Positions 40,916 to 50,720 of a stretch of DNA of 64,000 nucleotides are shown piece after piece. The stretch comes from Limnobaculum zhutongyuii (GTDB lineage Bacteria; Pseudomonadota; Gammaproteobacteria; Enterobacterales; Enterobacteriaceae). The notes under the pieces were generated by a model. The model worked only from the letters and a program-made list of their open reading frames with translations, ran no database searches and was not told the origin of the DNA. The position numbers were made by a program, and so were the translations under genes. Within the stretch, counting starts at the first letter, position 1. Every line of letters begins with the position of its first letter. The stretch spans positions 2,356,001 to 2,420,000 of the forward strand of contig NZ_CP034752.1 of the NCBI RefSeq assembly GCF_004295645.1. Reading direction: 5' to 3'.

Positions 40916-42087
40916 TATCGAACCTCCCCGGCTGCTACACTGACCACACGCTGAGCAGCATCGGTCAGACTGGCTGCACCAATAATATTCAGACCACTGG
41001 CGCTGAGTTTTTTAACACCCAGTTCAGCATTATTACCTTCCAGACGAACAACTACCGGTACGTTAACGCCAACGTCTTCAACGGCACTGATAATACCGTC
41101 AGCAATCAGATCGCAGCGAACAATGCCGCCAAAGATATTAACGAAGACCGCTTTTACCTTTTCGTCTGACAGAATGATTTTAAATGCTTCGCTAACGCGC
41201 TCTTTAGTTGCACCGCCGCCTACATCAAGGAAGTTAGCCGGTTCGCCACCGTGAAGCTTAACGATATCCATGGTACCCATCGCCAGACCGGCACCATTGA
41301 CCATACAACCAATATTACCGTCCAGAGCAACGTAGTTTAGCTCCCACTCCGCTGCATGCGCTTCGCGCTCATCTTCCTGGCTCGGGTCGCGCATATCGCG
41401 CAGTTCTTGCTGGCGGTATAGCGCGTTGCTATCCACATCCAGCTTACCATCCAGACAGATTAGCTCGCCGGAACCGGTAACCACCAGTGGGTTAATTTCC
41501 ACCAGAGACAGGTCGCACTGCAGGAACAGATTGCCTAAACCAACAAATATATTGGTAAATTGATTAACCTGTTTACCGGTTAATCCCAGTTTAAACGCCA
41601 GTTCTCTGCCCTGATAAGGCATTGGGCCCGTTAATGGGTCCAGCACCATTTTGTGAATCAGATGTGGTGTCTCTTCCGCAACTTTCTCGATTTCAACACC
41701 ACCTTCTGTTGAAGCCATGAAAACTACGCGACGAGAGCTGCGATCAATAACCGCACCTAAATAAAGCTCGCGATCGATATCAGTAGCCGTTTCAACCAGA
41801 ATTTGGTTAACCGGTAAACCCGCTGCATCAGTCTGATACGTTGCCAGACGTTGACCTAACCAACGATCGGCAAACTCACGAACTTCTTCTTTAGTCTTAG
41901 CCAGCTTTACACCACCGGACTTGCCGCGACCGCCGGTATGTACCTGACACTTAACTACCCAAGGACCCTGACCGATCTTTTCTGCTGCTTCGACCGTTTC
42001 CTGTGCCGTGCTACAGGCATAGCCTGTTGGTACCGGTAAGCGATACCGAGCAAAAAGCTGTTTTGCCTGATACTCATGTAGGTTCAT
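40915..42087 (-). CDS. sucC: Succinate-CoA ligase subunit beta
   Basis: 390 residues (388 in E. coli). ATP-grasp start MNLHEYQAKQLFARYRLPVP, HTGGRGKSGGVKLAKT nucleotide segment, and VNIFGGIVRCDLIADGII in the C-terminal ligase domain. Forms an alpha2beta2 enzyme with SucD. A 221-bp gap with a stable hairpin separates it from sucB. Confidence 0.98.
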   Translation of the reverse strand: MNLHEYQAKQLFARYRLPVPTGYACSTAQETVEAAEKIGQGPWVVKCQVHTGGRGKSGGVKLAKTKEEVREFADRWLGQRLATYQTDAAGLPVNQILVETATDIDRELYLGAVIDRSSRRVVFMASTEGGVEIEKVAEETPHLIHKMVLDPLTGPMPYQGRELAFKLGLTGKQVNQFTNIFVGLGNLFLQCDLSLVEINPLVVTGSGELICLDGKLDVDSNALYRQQELRDMRDPSQEDEREAHAAEWELNYVALDGNIGCMVNGAGLAMGTMDIVKLHGGEPANFLDVGGGATKERVSEAFKIILSDEKVKAVFVNIFGGIVRCDLIADGIISAVEDVGVNVPVVVRLEGNNAELGVKKLSASGLNIIGAASLTDAAQRVVSVAAGEVR

Positions 42088-42247
42088 GATGTTCTATCCA
42101 TTATTGTAGGGATTAAAGAACTGCGCCTCTCGACACTAAAGATACCGCTTGCTGAGCGAATACTAAGTTCGAAAACACACTCATTCTGATATGTACTCTC
42201 ATTACACTTCAGAGAATAGGTACCTATCGTCCTTAATTAGTGTAGCT

Positions 42248-42274
42248 ATGTAGCCACAAATCCCGTGGCTACAT
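42248..42274. other. Perfect hairpin between sucB and sucC
   Basis: ATGTAGCCAC (42248-42257) and GTGGCTACAT (42265-42274) form a perfect 10-bp stem with a 7-base loop. No T-run follows in either direction, so it is more likely an RNA stability or processing element than a terminator. The gap is otherwise without features. Confidence 0.5.
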
Positions 42275-42308
42275 ATGTGTCGACTTAACGCTTAAACCGG
42301 TATAAGAC

Positions 42309-43535
42309 CTAAACGTCTAACAGCAGACGAGTAGGATCTTCCAGCATATCTTTGATTGCCACCAGGAAACTCACCGACTCACGACCATCAATCAGACGGT
42401 GGTCATAAGAGAGGGCTAAATACATCATTGGTAAAATCACAACCTGACCATTAACCGCCATTGGGCGATCTTTGATAGCGTGCATACCTAAAATAGCACT
42501 CTGAGGTGGGTTAATAATTGGTGTAGACATTAATGACCCGAAAACACCACCGTTAGTAATAGTGAAATTACCTCCGGTTAAGTCCTCTACGGTCAACTTA
42601 CCATCACGGCCTTTAACCGCGAGATCCTTAATACTTTTCTCAATATCAGCCATGCTGAGCGAATCAACGTCACGTAATACCGGAGTCACCAAACCACGCG
42701 GGGTTGATACCGCAATACTGACGTCGAAGTAGTTGTGATACACCACATCTTCACCGTCAATAGAGGCGTTAACTTCAGGGAAACGCTTCAGTGCTTCAAC
42801 CACCGCTTTCAGATAGAAGGACATAAAACCTAAACGCACACCGTGGCGTTTTTCAAAATCATCACCGTACTGCTTACGCAGATCCATGATGGGTTTCATG
42901 TTCACTTCGTTGAAGGTAGTCAACATCGCGGTATTGTTTTTCGCTTCCAGCAGACGTTCCGCGATACGTTTACGTAAACGGGTCATTGGTACGCGTTTTT
43001 CACTGCGATGCGATAAAGCACTGCTGTCCGCTTTTTTAGCTTCAGCACTGGCCGCAGGTTTAGCCGCACCGGCTTTCTGTTGAGCAATATGCTGAGTGAC
43101 ATCTTCACGGCTGATACGACCACCAACACCAGAACCTTTAATAGCGTTAGCATCCAGACCATGTTCAGCAATCAAACGGCGAACTGCCGGGCTCAGAGCA
43201 TCGTTGCTGCCCTCTTCCAGACTGGCAGTCTGGCGTTGAGCTGGCGTCGCTTCTGTTGCCTGAGGCGTAGCGGTAACTTGTTGACCGGTAATATCACCCG
43301 GACGTAAACGTCCCAGCAATTGACGAGAGGTGACGGTTGCCCCCTCTTCTTCTACGATGGCATCAAGCACACCGGATTCCAGAGCAGGAACTTCCAGTAC
43401 CACTTTATCTGTTTCAATCTCAACCAGTACTTCATCACGCTCAACGCTGTCGCCTGGTTTTTTGTGCCACGTCGCAACAGTGGCATCCGCAACGGATTCA
43501 GGAAGGTCTGGAACGAGAATGTCTATGTTACTCAT
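42309..43535 (-). CDS. sucB: Dihydrolipoyl succinyltransferase (E2 of 2-oxoglutarate dehydrogenase)
   Basis: 408 residues. One lipoyl domain with EIETDKVVLEVPA, an E1/E3-binding domain (SPAVRRLIAEHGLDANAIKGSGVGGRISREDV), then the catalytic domain with RLRKRIAERLLEAKNNTAMLTTFNEVNM and the active-site SYDHRLIDGRES. Forms the 24-mer core. It follows sucA by 13 bp. Confidence 0.98.
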   Translation of the reverse strand: MSNIDILVPDLPESVADATVATWHKKPGDSVERDEVLVEIETDKVVLEVPALESGVLDAIVEEEGATVTSRQLLGRLRPGDITGQQVTATPQATEATPAQRQTASLEEGSNDALSPAVRRLIAEHGLDANAIKGSGVGGRISREDVTQHIAQQKAGAAKPAASAEAKKADSSALSHRSEKRVPMTRLRKRIAERLLEAKNNTAMLTTFNEVNMKPIMDLRKQYGDDFEKRHGVRLGFMSFYLKAVVEALKRFPEVNASIDGEDVVYHNYFDVSIAVSTPRGLVTPVLRDVDSLSMADIEKSIKDLAVKGRDGKLTVEDLTGGNFTITNGGVFGSLMSTPIINPPQSAILGMHAIKDRPMAVNGQVVILPMMYLALSYDHRLIDGRESVSFLVAIKDMLEDPTRLLLDV

Positions 43536-43548
43536 TATTTATCCTTAT

Positions 43549-46359
43549 TCATTTTACGTTAAGCGCGTCTTCAACCAGTTTCTTTTGCTGTTCCTGGTGC
43601 ACGGACATATAACCTACTGCCGGAGAAGCGGATGCAGGGCGTCCGGCATACTTCAGCGTTGCACCTTCAGGGATCACCTCACGGATATTATGCTGGCTAC
43701 AGTACCAAGCTCCCTGATTTAAAGGCTCTTCTTGACACCAGATAAAATCTTTGACGTGGGCGTAATCCTGTAAAGCATTTTGCATGGCCTGATGAGGGAA
43801 CGGATACAGCTGCTCGATACGGATAATCGCCACATCGCTTTTTCCACTCGCCCGGCGCTGCTCCAACAGGTCGAAATAAACCTTACCGGAACACATTACC
43901 ACGCGTTTTACCTGCTTCGGATTCAGATTATCTATTTCACCAATAGCCGGTTGGAATGAACCATTTGCCAGCTCATCCAGCGAAGAGATCGCCAGTGGAT
44001 GACGCAGTAATGACTTCGGTGACATGACCACCAGCGGACGACGCATACCGCGCAGTGCCTGACGGCGTAACATGTGATAAACCTGAGCCGGTGTGGAAGG
44101 TATACAAACCTGAATATTCTGTTCAGCACAGAGTTGCAGGTAACGTTCCAGACGAGCAGAGGAGTGCTCTGGTCCCTGACCTTCATAACCGTGCGGCAAC
44201 AGCATCACCAGACCGCACATGCGGCCCCATTTCTGCTCACCGGAACTGATGAACTGGTCGATAACCACTTGAGCACCGTTCGCAAAGTCACCAAACTGCG
44301 CTTCCCATATGGTCAGGGTGCGAGGATCTGCACTGGCATAACCATATTCGAACGCCAGAACACCCGCTTCACTCAGAACTGAGTCCCATACCTGGAATTC
44401 GCTCTGACCGTTATGGATATTAGCTAACGGAATATAGTAGGAGCCATCTTTTTGGTTATGCACCACCGCATGGCGATGGAAGAAGGTGCCACGACCAGAG
44501 TCTTCACCAGAAATACGCACCGGTGTACTCTCATCAACCAATGTTGCATACGCCAGATTTTCTGCAGCACCCCAGTCAAATGGCTTCTCGCCTTCTGCCA
44601 TCAGGGCGCGATCTTCATAAATTTTGGCAACCCGGGGATGCAGCTCAACACTTTCAGGAACCTGACTGATACGGCGGGCCAGATCCTGCAAACGTTTCAC
44701 TTCAACGGTATTGGCATACTCTTCATCCCACTCGTGATTCAGGTAAGGTGTCCAGGTCATTGAATGGGTGCTCAGTGGGCGCCATTCCTCAACCACACAC
44801 TCACCACGATCCAGCGCATCACGATACAGGTTCACCATTTCAGTGACTTCTTCAGCAGTAACCACATTATTTTCAATCAGACGGTCGGCATACACCTTAC
44901 GTGGCGTAGGCTGCTTTCTGATTTTGGTGTACATCATTGGCTGGGTTGCACTTGGCTCATCCGCTTCGTTATGACCATGACGGCGATAACACAGCAAATC
45001 GATCATCACATCACGCTTAAAGGTATTGCGGTAATCCAGCGCCAGGCGAGTCACAAACGCCACCGCTTCTGGATCGTCAGCATTAACGTGGAAAATCGGA
45101 GCCTGAATCATTTTAGCGATATCAGTACAGTATTCTGTTGAACGGACATCCTGAGGGAATGAGGTAGTAAAGCCGATTTGGTTGTTAATGACGATACGTA
45201 CGGTTCCACCGACTTCATAGGCGCGAACCTGAGACATATTCAGCGTTTCCTGAACGATGCCTTGTCCAATAACGGCTGCATCGCCGTGGATAGTAATAGG
45301 TAGAACCTGATTACTACTGCCAGTGGCATTCAGTCGGTCGCGACGAGCGCGAACAGAGCCAATAACTACCGGGCTTACGATTTCCAGATGCGATGGGTTA
45401 AATGCCAGCGTCAGGTGAACACGATTGCCGTCAGTTTCAAAATCAGATGAGAAACCCTGATGGTACTTAACGTCACCGGTGCCAAGATGCTCTTTATGGA
45501 TACCGGCAAACTCATCAAACAGATCCCCCGGGCGTTTACCCAGCAGATTAATCAACACGTTAAGACGACCGCGGTGGGCCATGCCCAGTACCACTTCTTT
45601 GGCATCATTTCTGGCGGCGTGGCGCACCATCTCTTTCAGCATTGGAATCAGCGCATCACCACCTTCCAGCGAGAAACGCTTCGCTCCCGGGTATTTAGCG
45701 CCAAGATAACGTTCTAACCCTTCTGCTGCCGTCAGTTCCTGCAGGAAGCATTTCTTTTCTTCTTTACTATAAGTGCCGCGGCCCACTACCGATTCAAGAC
45801 GCTGTTGGATCCAGCGTTTTTCTTCTGTATTGGTAATGTGCATGTACTCCGCACCAATAGAATCACAATAGGTTTGTTTCAGAGCCTGATAAAGGTCGCT
45901 GAGCTTCATGGTCTCTTTACCGATGGCAAAAGAGCCAACGTTAAAGGTTTCCTGCATATCTTCTTCGGTTAAATTATGGTAGGCAGGGTCAAGCTCGAGC
46001 ACCGGCTCTTTATAACGTAATTTAATAGGGTCAAGATTGGCATTTTGATGGCCGCGGAAACGGAAGGCGTTAATAAGCTGTAGAACTTTAACTTGTTTAG
46101 CGTCGTTCTCCGGGTCGCTAACGTTAGAGGTGTAACGTTTGGCATCTTTCGCTAACCGACGGAAATAATCACGGGTGGTTGAATGGAATTGATCCGGGCT
46201 TAATACATCAGTAGGCAGTTTATCGAAAATTTTTCTCCAGCTCTCATCGATAGAATCAGGATCCGTCAGATAATCCTCGTAGAGCTGCTCTATATAAGAC
46301 TGGTTTGCACCAGCAAGGTAGGATGAGTCTAACCAAGTCTTTATTGCGCCGTTCTGCAT
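43549..46359 (-). CDS. sucA: 2-oxoglutarate dehydrogenase E1
   Basis: 936 residues (933 in E. coli). Thiamine diphosphate enzyme; visible motifs are FSLEGGDALIPMLKEMV, GMAHRGRLNVLINLLGK, IHGDAAVIGQG, CYRRHGHNEADEPSATQP and the transketolase-like ISGEDSGRGTFFHRHAVVH. First gene of the suc operon here; no sdh genes precede it. Diverges from gltA across 669 bp. Confidence 0.98.
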   Translation of the reverse strand: MQNGAIKTWLDSSYLAGANQSYIEQLYEDYLTDPDSIDESWRKIFDKLPTDVLSPDQFHSTTRDYFRRLAKDAKRYTSNVSDPENDAKQVKVLQLINAFRFRGHQNANLDPIKLRYKEPVLELDPAYHNLTEEDMQETFNVGSFAIGKETMKLSDLYQALKQTYCDSIGAEYMHITNTEEKRWIQQRLESVVGRGTYSKEEKKCFLQELTAAEGLERYLGAKYPGAKRFSLEGGDALIPMLKEMVRHAARNDAKEVVLGMAHRGRLNVLINLLGKRPGDLFDEFAGIHKEHLGTGDVKYHQGFSSDFETDGNRVHLTLAFNPSHLEIVSPVVIGSVRARRDRLNATGSSNQVLPITIHGDAAVIGQGIVQETLNMSQVRAYEVGGTVRIVINNQIGFTTSFPQDVRSTEYCTDIAKMIQAPIFHVNADDPEAVAFVTRLALDYRNTFKRDVMIDLLCYRRHGHNEADEPSATQPMMYTKIRKQPTPRKVYADRLIENNVVTAEEVTEMVNLYRDALDRGECVVEEWRPLSTHSMTWTPYLNHEWDEEYANTVEVKRLQDLARRISQVPESVELHPRVAKIYEDRALMAEGEKPFDWGAAENLAYATLVDESTPVRISGEDSGRGTFFHRHAVVHNQKDGSYYIPLANIHNGQSEFQVWDSVLSEAGVLAFEYGYASADPRTLTIWEAQFGDFANGAQVVIDQFISSGEQKWGRMCGLVMLLPHGYEGQGPEHSSARLERYLQLCAEQNIQVCIPSTPAQVYHMLRRQALRGMRRPLVVMSPKSLLRHPLAISSLDELANGSFQPAIGEIDNLNPKQVKRVVMCSGKVYFDLLEQRRASGKSDVAIIRIEQLYPFPHQAMQNALQDYAHVKDFIWCQEEPLNQGAWYCSQHNIREVIPEGATLKYAGRPASASPAVGYMSVHQEQQKKLVEDALNVK

Positions 46360-47040
46360 TATGACCTCTTAAGCTTCATGCTTCAGTATGTGTTGCGACA
46401 TGAACCCGCTACTCTCTTCTCTAACACGTTGTTACTAAAAGTCGACAAGCTTATTTTAATGAACTGTTAAAAGAGAGTTGTTCGATCCGCTTTTATCCAG
46501 CACTGGTAAAACGATTGTTGCTGCTTACAATTGGCACGCATTGCAACGAAATTTGGCACCTCATTACAATCACGTTCCTCTATTAAAACAGATTATCTCT
46601 CTGAACATAACCCTTTGTGATATCAATTGTTATGTTCAAAAAATCACTCTTTGCCAGATATCCAACTAACGAGGTACAACCCACTTTTTCTGACTAAAGG
46701 TTGCACACCCCGCCCAGGAAGTGTCCATGAGTATAGAAGCCTCATTTTACAAATACAATTCAAATAAAAACAGATTGATAACAATTTACCCAAATAGTGA
46801 CAACGATCACAATCATAAAAAAACCATTAAAAACAATAAGTTTATGTGAAAGGCATCATCTAATATGTTAAATAAATGCTAACAGAGCATTAAATTGTAA
46901 AAAAAAAGTAAAATTACTCTTCACGATGGTCTAAATTTATGCAACTGTATTAGCAAGTTGTTTATAGGAAAGGCAATCGGCGGTTTCACCGCTAACAAAT
47001 TGCCAGAATCCCTTAACCTGAATTAATTATGGAGACAATC
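46360..47040. other. Divergent sucA / gltA control region without genes
   Basis: About 680 bp, AT-rich, with no trace of sdhCDAB that lies here in E. coli. A perfect CRP core GTGA-N6-TCAC is found at 46797-46810. The rest shows no repeats or reading frames I can support; the 63-codon open frame at 46478 looks accidental. Confidence 0.7.
46796..46811. promoter_or_regulatory. Candidate CRP site in the sucA/gltA region
   Basis: AGTGACAACGATCACA contains GTGA, six bases, TCAC, the core of the CRP site. It lies 230 bp before gltA and 437 bp before sucA. CRP control of the gltA-sdh-suc region is known in E. coli. Confidence 0.5.
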
Positions 47041-48342
47041 ATGGCTGTAGAAAAAAAAGCGACGTTAGTCTTTGATGATGGCAGAAGTATTGAGCTACCC
47101 ATATTATCAGGTACCCTGGGCGAAGACGTTTTAGACGTAAGAACATTGGGTTCAAAAGGACTGTTTACCTATGATCCGGGTTACCTATCCACCGCGTCCT
47201 GTGAATCACAAATCACCTTTATTGATGGTAATGAAGGCGTGCTTTTACACCGTGGTTATCCTATTGCCCAGTTGGCAAAAAACTCAACCTACTTAGAGGT
47301 TTGCTACATTCTGATGTATGGTGAAACGCCAACACCAGAACAGTTTGCCACCTTTAAGGAGATTGTTACACGCCATACCATGATTCACGAGCAAATCACC
47401 CGTCTGTTCCAGGGTTTCCGCCGTGACTCTCACCCAATGGCTGTACTTTGTGGGGTAACGGGTGCTTTAGCAGCGTTCTATCATGACTCATTAGATGTAC
47501 ATAATGAGCGTCACCGTGAAATCACGGCGTTCCGTCTGCTATCTAAAATGCCAACCGTCGCAGCCATGTGTTACAAGTACTCCGTCGGTCAGCCATTTAT
47601 TTATCCACGTAACGATCTTTCTTATGCCGGTAACTTCCTGCATATGATGTTTGCGACTCCGTGTGAAGAGTATGTTGTTAACCCGGTTATTGAACGTGCT
47701 ATGGATCGTATTCTGATTCTGCACGCGGACCATGAGCAAAACGCATCAACTTCAACGGTGAGAACTGCAGGTTCATCCGGCGCTAACCCATTTGCCTGTA
47801 TTGCGGCGGGTATTGCTTCCCTGTGGGGCCCTGCTCACGGCGGTGCTAACGAAGCCTGTCTGAAGATGTTAGAAGAGATCGGCAGCGTTGACCGTATCCC
47901 TGAGTTTATTGAGAAAGCAAAAAATAAAGACGATCCTTTCCGTCTGATGGGCTTTGGACACCGCGTGTATAAAAACCACGATCCACGCGCTACCGTAATG
48001 CGTGAAAGCTGCCATGAAGTACTGAAAGAGCTGAACCTTAGCGATGAGCTATTAGATATCGCCATGGAGCTGGAGCATATCGCTCTGAACGATCCGTACT
48101 TTATTGAGAAGAAACTTTATCCAAACGTCGATTTCTACTCCGGTATTATTCTGAAAGCCATTGGTATCCCGACCAGCATGTTTACGGTGATCTTTGCTAT
48201 CGCTCGTACTATCGGTTGGATTGCCCACTGGAATGAGATGTACACCGACGGCATCCGTATTGCCCGTCCACGTCAGCTGTATAACGGTTACACTGAGAGA
48301 GAGTTCCACTCTCAGATTCCTAAGCGTCAGGATAAGTCGTAA
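47041..48342 (+). CDS. gltA: Citrate synthase (type II, hexameric)
   Basis: 433 residues from MAVEKKATLVFDDGRSIELP; GGAG stands 6 bases upstream, so the longer frame from 47029 is rejected. Active-site residues are in GPAHGGANEACLKML (His), MGFGHRVYKNHDPRAT (His) and PNVDFYSGIILKAIGIP (Asp). Condenses acetyl-CoA and oxaloacetate; the hexameric enterobacterial type is inhibited by NADH. It is divergent from sucA. Confidence 0.98.
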   Translation: MAVEKKATLVFDDGRSIELPILSGTLGEDVLDVRTLGSKGLFTYDPGYLSTASCESQITFIDGNEGVLLHRGYPIAQLAKNSTYLEVCYILMYGETPTPEQFATFKEIVTRHTMIHEQITRLFQGFRRDSHPMAVLCGVTGALAAFYHDSLDVHNERHREITAFRLLSKMPTVAAMCYKYSVGQPFIYPRNDLSYAGNFLHMMFATPCEEYVVNPVIERAMDRILILHADHEQNASTSTVRTAGSSGANPFACIAAGIASLWGPAHGGANEACLKMLEEIGSVDRIPEFIEKAKNKDDPFRLMGFGHRVYKNHDPRATVMRESCHEVLKELNLSDELLDIAMELEHIALNDPYFIEKKLYPNVDFYSGIILKAIGIPTSMFTVIFAIARTIGWIAHWNEMYTDGIRIARPRQLYNGYTEREFHSQIPKRQDKS

Positions 48343-48371
48343 CGTTTTTTAAAATCTTTTTAGTTGGATTG

Positions 48372-48402
48372 AAAACCCCGAGGTCATCCCTTGGGGTTTT
48401 TG
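48372..48402 (+). terminator. Terminator after gltA
   Basis: AAAACCCC pairs with GGGGTTTT across GAGGTCATCCCTT (partly paired AGG/CCT), followed by a T-run, 29 bp after the gltA stop. Confidence 0.85.
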
Positions 48403-48656
48403 TTTGGGATTATGTTGTTTTTGATCGAAAGACCACTGGCTCAGGATTAGTGGGCACGTTTGCATAATCTGGTTCTGAGAATATTCCGGCCGTAATAGCT
48501 ATGGTGCCCATATTATCTTTGTGCTCGGCCGGAAGACCATCTGTACTCAGCTACAGAGTGCGTCGGGCCTAGGCTGCCTACGGGCACTTCGTTGGCTTAC
48601 GCCAAGTCGACCCCCACGGCACCCTCTCCCTCCAATTAGCTTCAATTAAAAGGTCT

Positions 48657-48763
48657 AAAGACAAAGACAAAGACAAAGACAAAGACAAAAAAGACTCAGG
48701 GCAACGCCCTGAATACTAAACAATCTTTTGACCTTAATCTTTTGACCTTAATCTTTTGACCTT
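48657..48763. repeat. Hexamer AAAGAC x5, hairpin, and 14-bp unit x3
   Basis: AAAGAC is repeated five times without break (48657-48686). A perfect hairpin TCAGGGC-AAC-GCCCTGA follows (48696-48712). AATCTTTTGACCTT then occurs three times in tandem (48722-48763). The 14-bp unit is close to the reverse complement of AAGGTCTAAAGA at 48652, just before the hexamers, so the two sides can pair. Confidence 0.85.
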
Positions 48764-48773
48764 TAAGAGCACT

Positions 48774-48990
48774 GGAATTCAGCCGACAACTGAATGAGGG
48801 TAGCACGCCGAACATGGATGTTCGGCGAGGCGCAGCGACGTAGGGAGCGGCTCTGCGCCGGTGCGTAAGCCCGAGTGAAGGCGGAGGGAAGTCGCCGCCA
48901 GGCGACCTGGATTCGTGTGCGAAGGCGCGGGAGTGCAGAGGGCATTCGCCCTAATGCCCTCTGCTCGGCCGCCGCACGATAGCCGCGCAA
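48774..48990. repeat. GC-rich block with two perfect dyads, candidate interspersed element
   Basis: CGCCGAACAT-GG-ATGTTCGGCG (48806-48827) and GCAGAGGGCAT, 8 bases, ATGCCCTCTGC (48935-48964) are perfect inverted repeats in a block much richer in GC than its surroundings. No transposase is present. It could be a non-autonomous interspersed repeat. Confidence 0.5.
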
Positions 48991-49099
48991 AACACAACAC
49001 TATTTGCGGACGAAACCTTCTCAATACCCCATCAGGTTTCACCATTCCACAAAATTGGTTATACCTGAGAGCCTAAATCTCCCTACGGGTATAACCCTA

Positions 49100-49891
49100 T
49101 CACTCCTGACACCCACCACAATAATAAAACGGCCTCGATGACAGCGCCGTCTTCTGAATCACTGCCCCACATCTTTCGCATGCCAGACCTTCTCTGGCAA
49201 ACACATGAAACTCAAACAACGCGCCGTGATGATGGTCAGGATTCACTTCTCCCCGCGTCTGATAAGAAAGCCGTGGAATAGAAATCAAAGCGTGAGCTAA
49301 CTTATCCAGTTGCAACTCAGTGAGTGATTCGGGCTTATGATGAGGAAGCAACTCCGCCGCCCACAGGATTTCTGCACGTAAATAGTTACCTAACCCGGCG
49401 AGAAAAGCCTGATCCAGTAACATGCCACCCAGTTGTCTGCGACGGAATCCTTTGTCCAACAGGCGAGCGCGAATATCTGCTTTCGTTAGCGTCATATCCA
49501 ATACATCAGGACCAATACGCTGTAAAAATGGATGTTGAAGAATAGCCTCAAGTGGCCCCAGTTCAATATCTGAGGCGCTGTAAAGCAAAATGGCTTTATC
49601 CGCCGTTTCCAACGCTACTCGTAAATCTCGTTTAGTGTCAGGCCGTTTACCCGCTTCTGCGACTTTCCAGAGGCCATACAGTTGATTATGGCTGTACATA
49701 CACAAGCCAGAGGAAAAATGGGTTAATAACGCTTTGCCTCTGGTTTCGATGAAAGTCACGGTTTGCCCAACCAGCAGCGCTTCAAATACTTTCAGTTCGG
49801 GGAAGGCAAACCAGGCGGAAGTCAGTACTTTTCCTTCCACGGCATCCACTAATTTATCCGCTGCCCGGCGAATTTCAGGTCCTTCCGGCAT
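49100..49891 (-). CDS. nei: Endonuclease VIII (Nei)
   Basis: 263 residues, as in E. coli. The catalytic N-terminal PEGPEIRRAADKL carries Pro2/Glu3, with the helix-two-turn-helix in DQAFLAGLGNYLRAEILWAA, and a C-terminal zinc finger CERCGAVIQ...FYYCGGC. Bifunctional DNA glycosylase/AP lyase that removes oxidised pyrimidines. Faces gltA. Confidence 0.97.
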   Translation of the reverse strand: MPEGPEIRRAADKLVDAVEGKVLTSAWFAFPELKVFEALLVGQTVTFIETRGKALLTHFSSGLCMYSHNQLYGLWKVAEAGKRPDTKRDLRVALETADKAILLYSASDIELGPLEAILQHPFLQRIGPDVLDMTLTKADIRARLLDKGFRRRQLGGMLLDQAFLAGLGNYLRAEILWAAELLPHHKPESLTELQLDKLAHALISIPRLSYQTRGEVNPDHHHGALFEFHVFAREGLACERCGAVIQKTALSSRPFYYCGGCQE

Positions 49892-49961
49892 ATCAACTCC
49901 TTAAAACAAAGATGCCCTGCATAAATAGCGCAGAGCATCGTTAAGTCATATTTGTTATTGA

Positions 49962-50720
49962 TTAAACCGGATTATCAATATCAATAAAGGTCACATCAAA
50001 CTGGTGATGCTCTGCCAGCCACTCACCAAGGGCTTTAATACCATATCGTTCAGTTGCATGATGACCCGCTGAATAGAAATGTATACCCATTTCTCTGGCT
50101 ATATGAATAGTACGCTCAGAAACTTCGCCGGTAATATAGGCATCATATCCATGATCTGTTGCCTGTTTAATATAGTCCTGTGCGCCACCAGTACACCAGG
50201 CTATGCGACGAATTTCAGCCGGGGCATTATCGCCACAGTGAAGAGGCGTGCGGCCTAAACGATGAGTGATTCGTTCAGTCAGCTCACTGCTGGTCATTGG
50301 GCTATCCAATTGACACTGCCAGATTAAACAATCAGGACTAAGCGGATCTAACGAACTGGTGTGATGAAAACCCAATACTTCACCCAGCAGTGCGTTATTA
50401 CCCAGTGTCGGATGCCCGTCCAGCGGGAGATGATAACCAAACAGGTTAATATCATGCTTCAACAGAGTCTTTATACGTTTATGCATCATACCGGTAATAA
50501 CTGGCTCATCGTTCTTCCAGAAATAACCATGGTGAACCAATACGGTATCCGCGTTAAGTTCAACCGCTGCATCCAACAATGCCTGACAGGCGGTCACTCC
50601 GGTCACTATGCGTTTAACCTGAGTGCGCCCTTCTACCTGCAATCCATTCGGAGCGTAATCGCGAAACTGTCTGATTTTCAGCTCATCGTTCAGCAAGCGT
50701 TCTAATTCTCTGTTCAGCAT
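49962..50720 (-). CDS. ybgI: Nif3-like protein YbgI
   Basis: 252 residues. Nif3/DUF34 features: DYAPNGLQVEGRTQVKRIVTGVTAC, VLVHHGYFWKNDEP, LFGYHLPLDGHPTLGNNALLGEV, and the C-terminal ITGEVSERTIHIAREMGIHFYSAGHHATERYG. The His and Glu residues bind two metals in a toroidal hexamer. Biochemical role uncertain. Next to nei as in E. coli, but pxpABC (ybgJKL), normally between them, is absent. Confidence 0.96.
   Translation of the reverse strand: MLNRELERLLNDELKIRQFRDYAPNGLQVEGRTQVKRIVTGVTACQALLDAAVELNADTVLVHHGYFWKNDEPVITGMMHKRIKTLLKHDINLFGYHLPLDGHPTLGNNALLGEVLGFHHTSSLDPLSPDCLIWQCQLDSPMTSSELTERITHRLGRTPLHCGDNAPAEIRRIAWCTGGAQDYIKQATDHGYDAYITGEVSERTIHIAREMGIHFYSAGHHATERYGIKALGEWLAEHHQFDVTFIDIDNPV

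Larger units (their letters stand above)
48403..49099. other. Gene-poor region rich in short repeats and dyads
   Basis: About 700 bp between gltA and nei, both of which end here, so no promoter for them is expected. It holds TTCCGGCCG/CGGCCGGAA (48484-48492, 48526-48534), five AAAGAC hexamers, a 7-bp hairpin, three 14-bp direct repeats and a GC-rich block with two perfect dyads (48806-48827 and 48935-48964). Reading frames on the minus strand here are Arg/Ala-rich and look accidental. The GC-rich block resembles a mobile intergenic repeat. Confidence 0.6.

Noticed and set aside
46478..46669. 63-residue plus-strand frame in the sucA/gltA gap as a remnant of sdh
   Set aside because: The sequence shows no membrane anchor or other Sdh feature and no ribosome site.
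48763..49045. Arg/Ala-rich minus-strand frames after gltA
   Set aside because: They lie in a GC-rich repeat block with dyads, lack ribosome sites and have composition set by base content.
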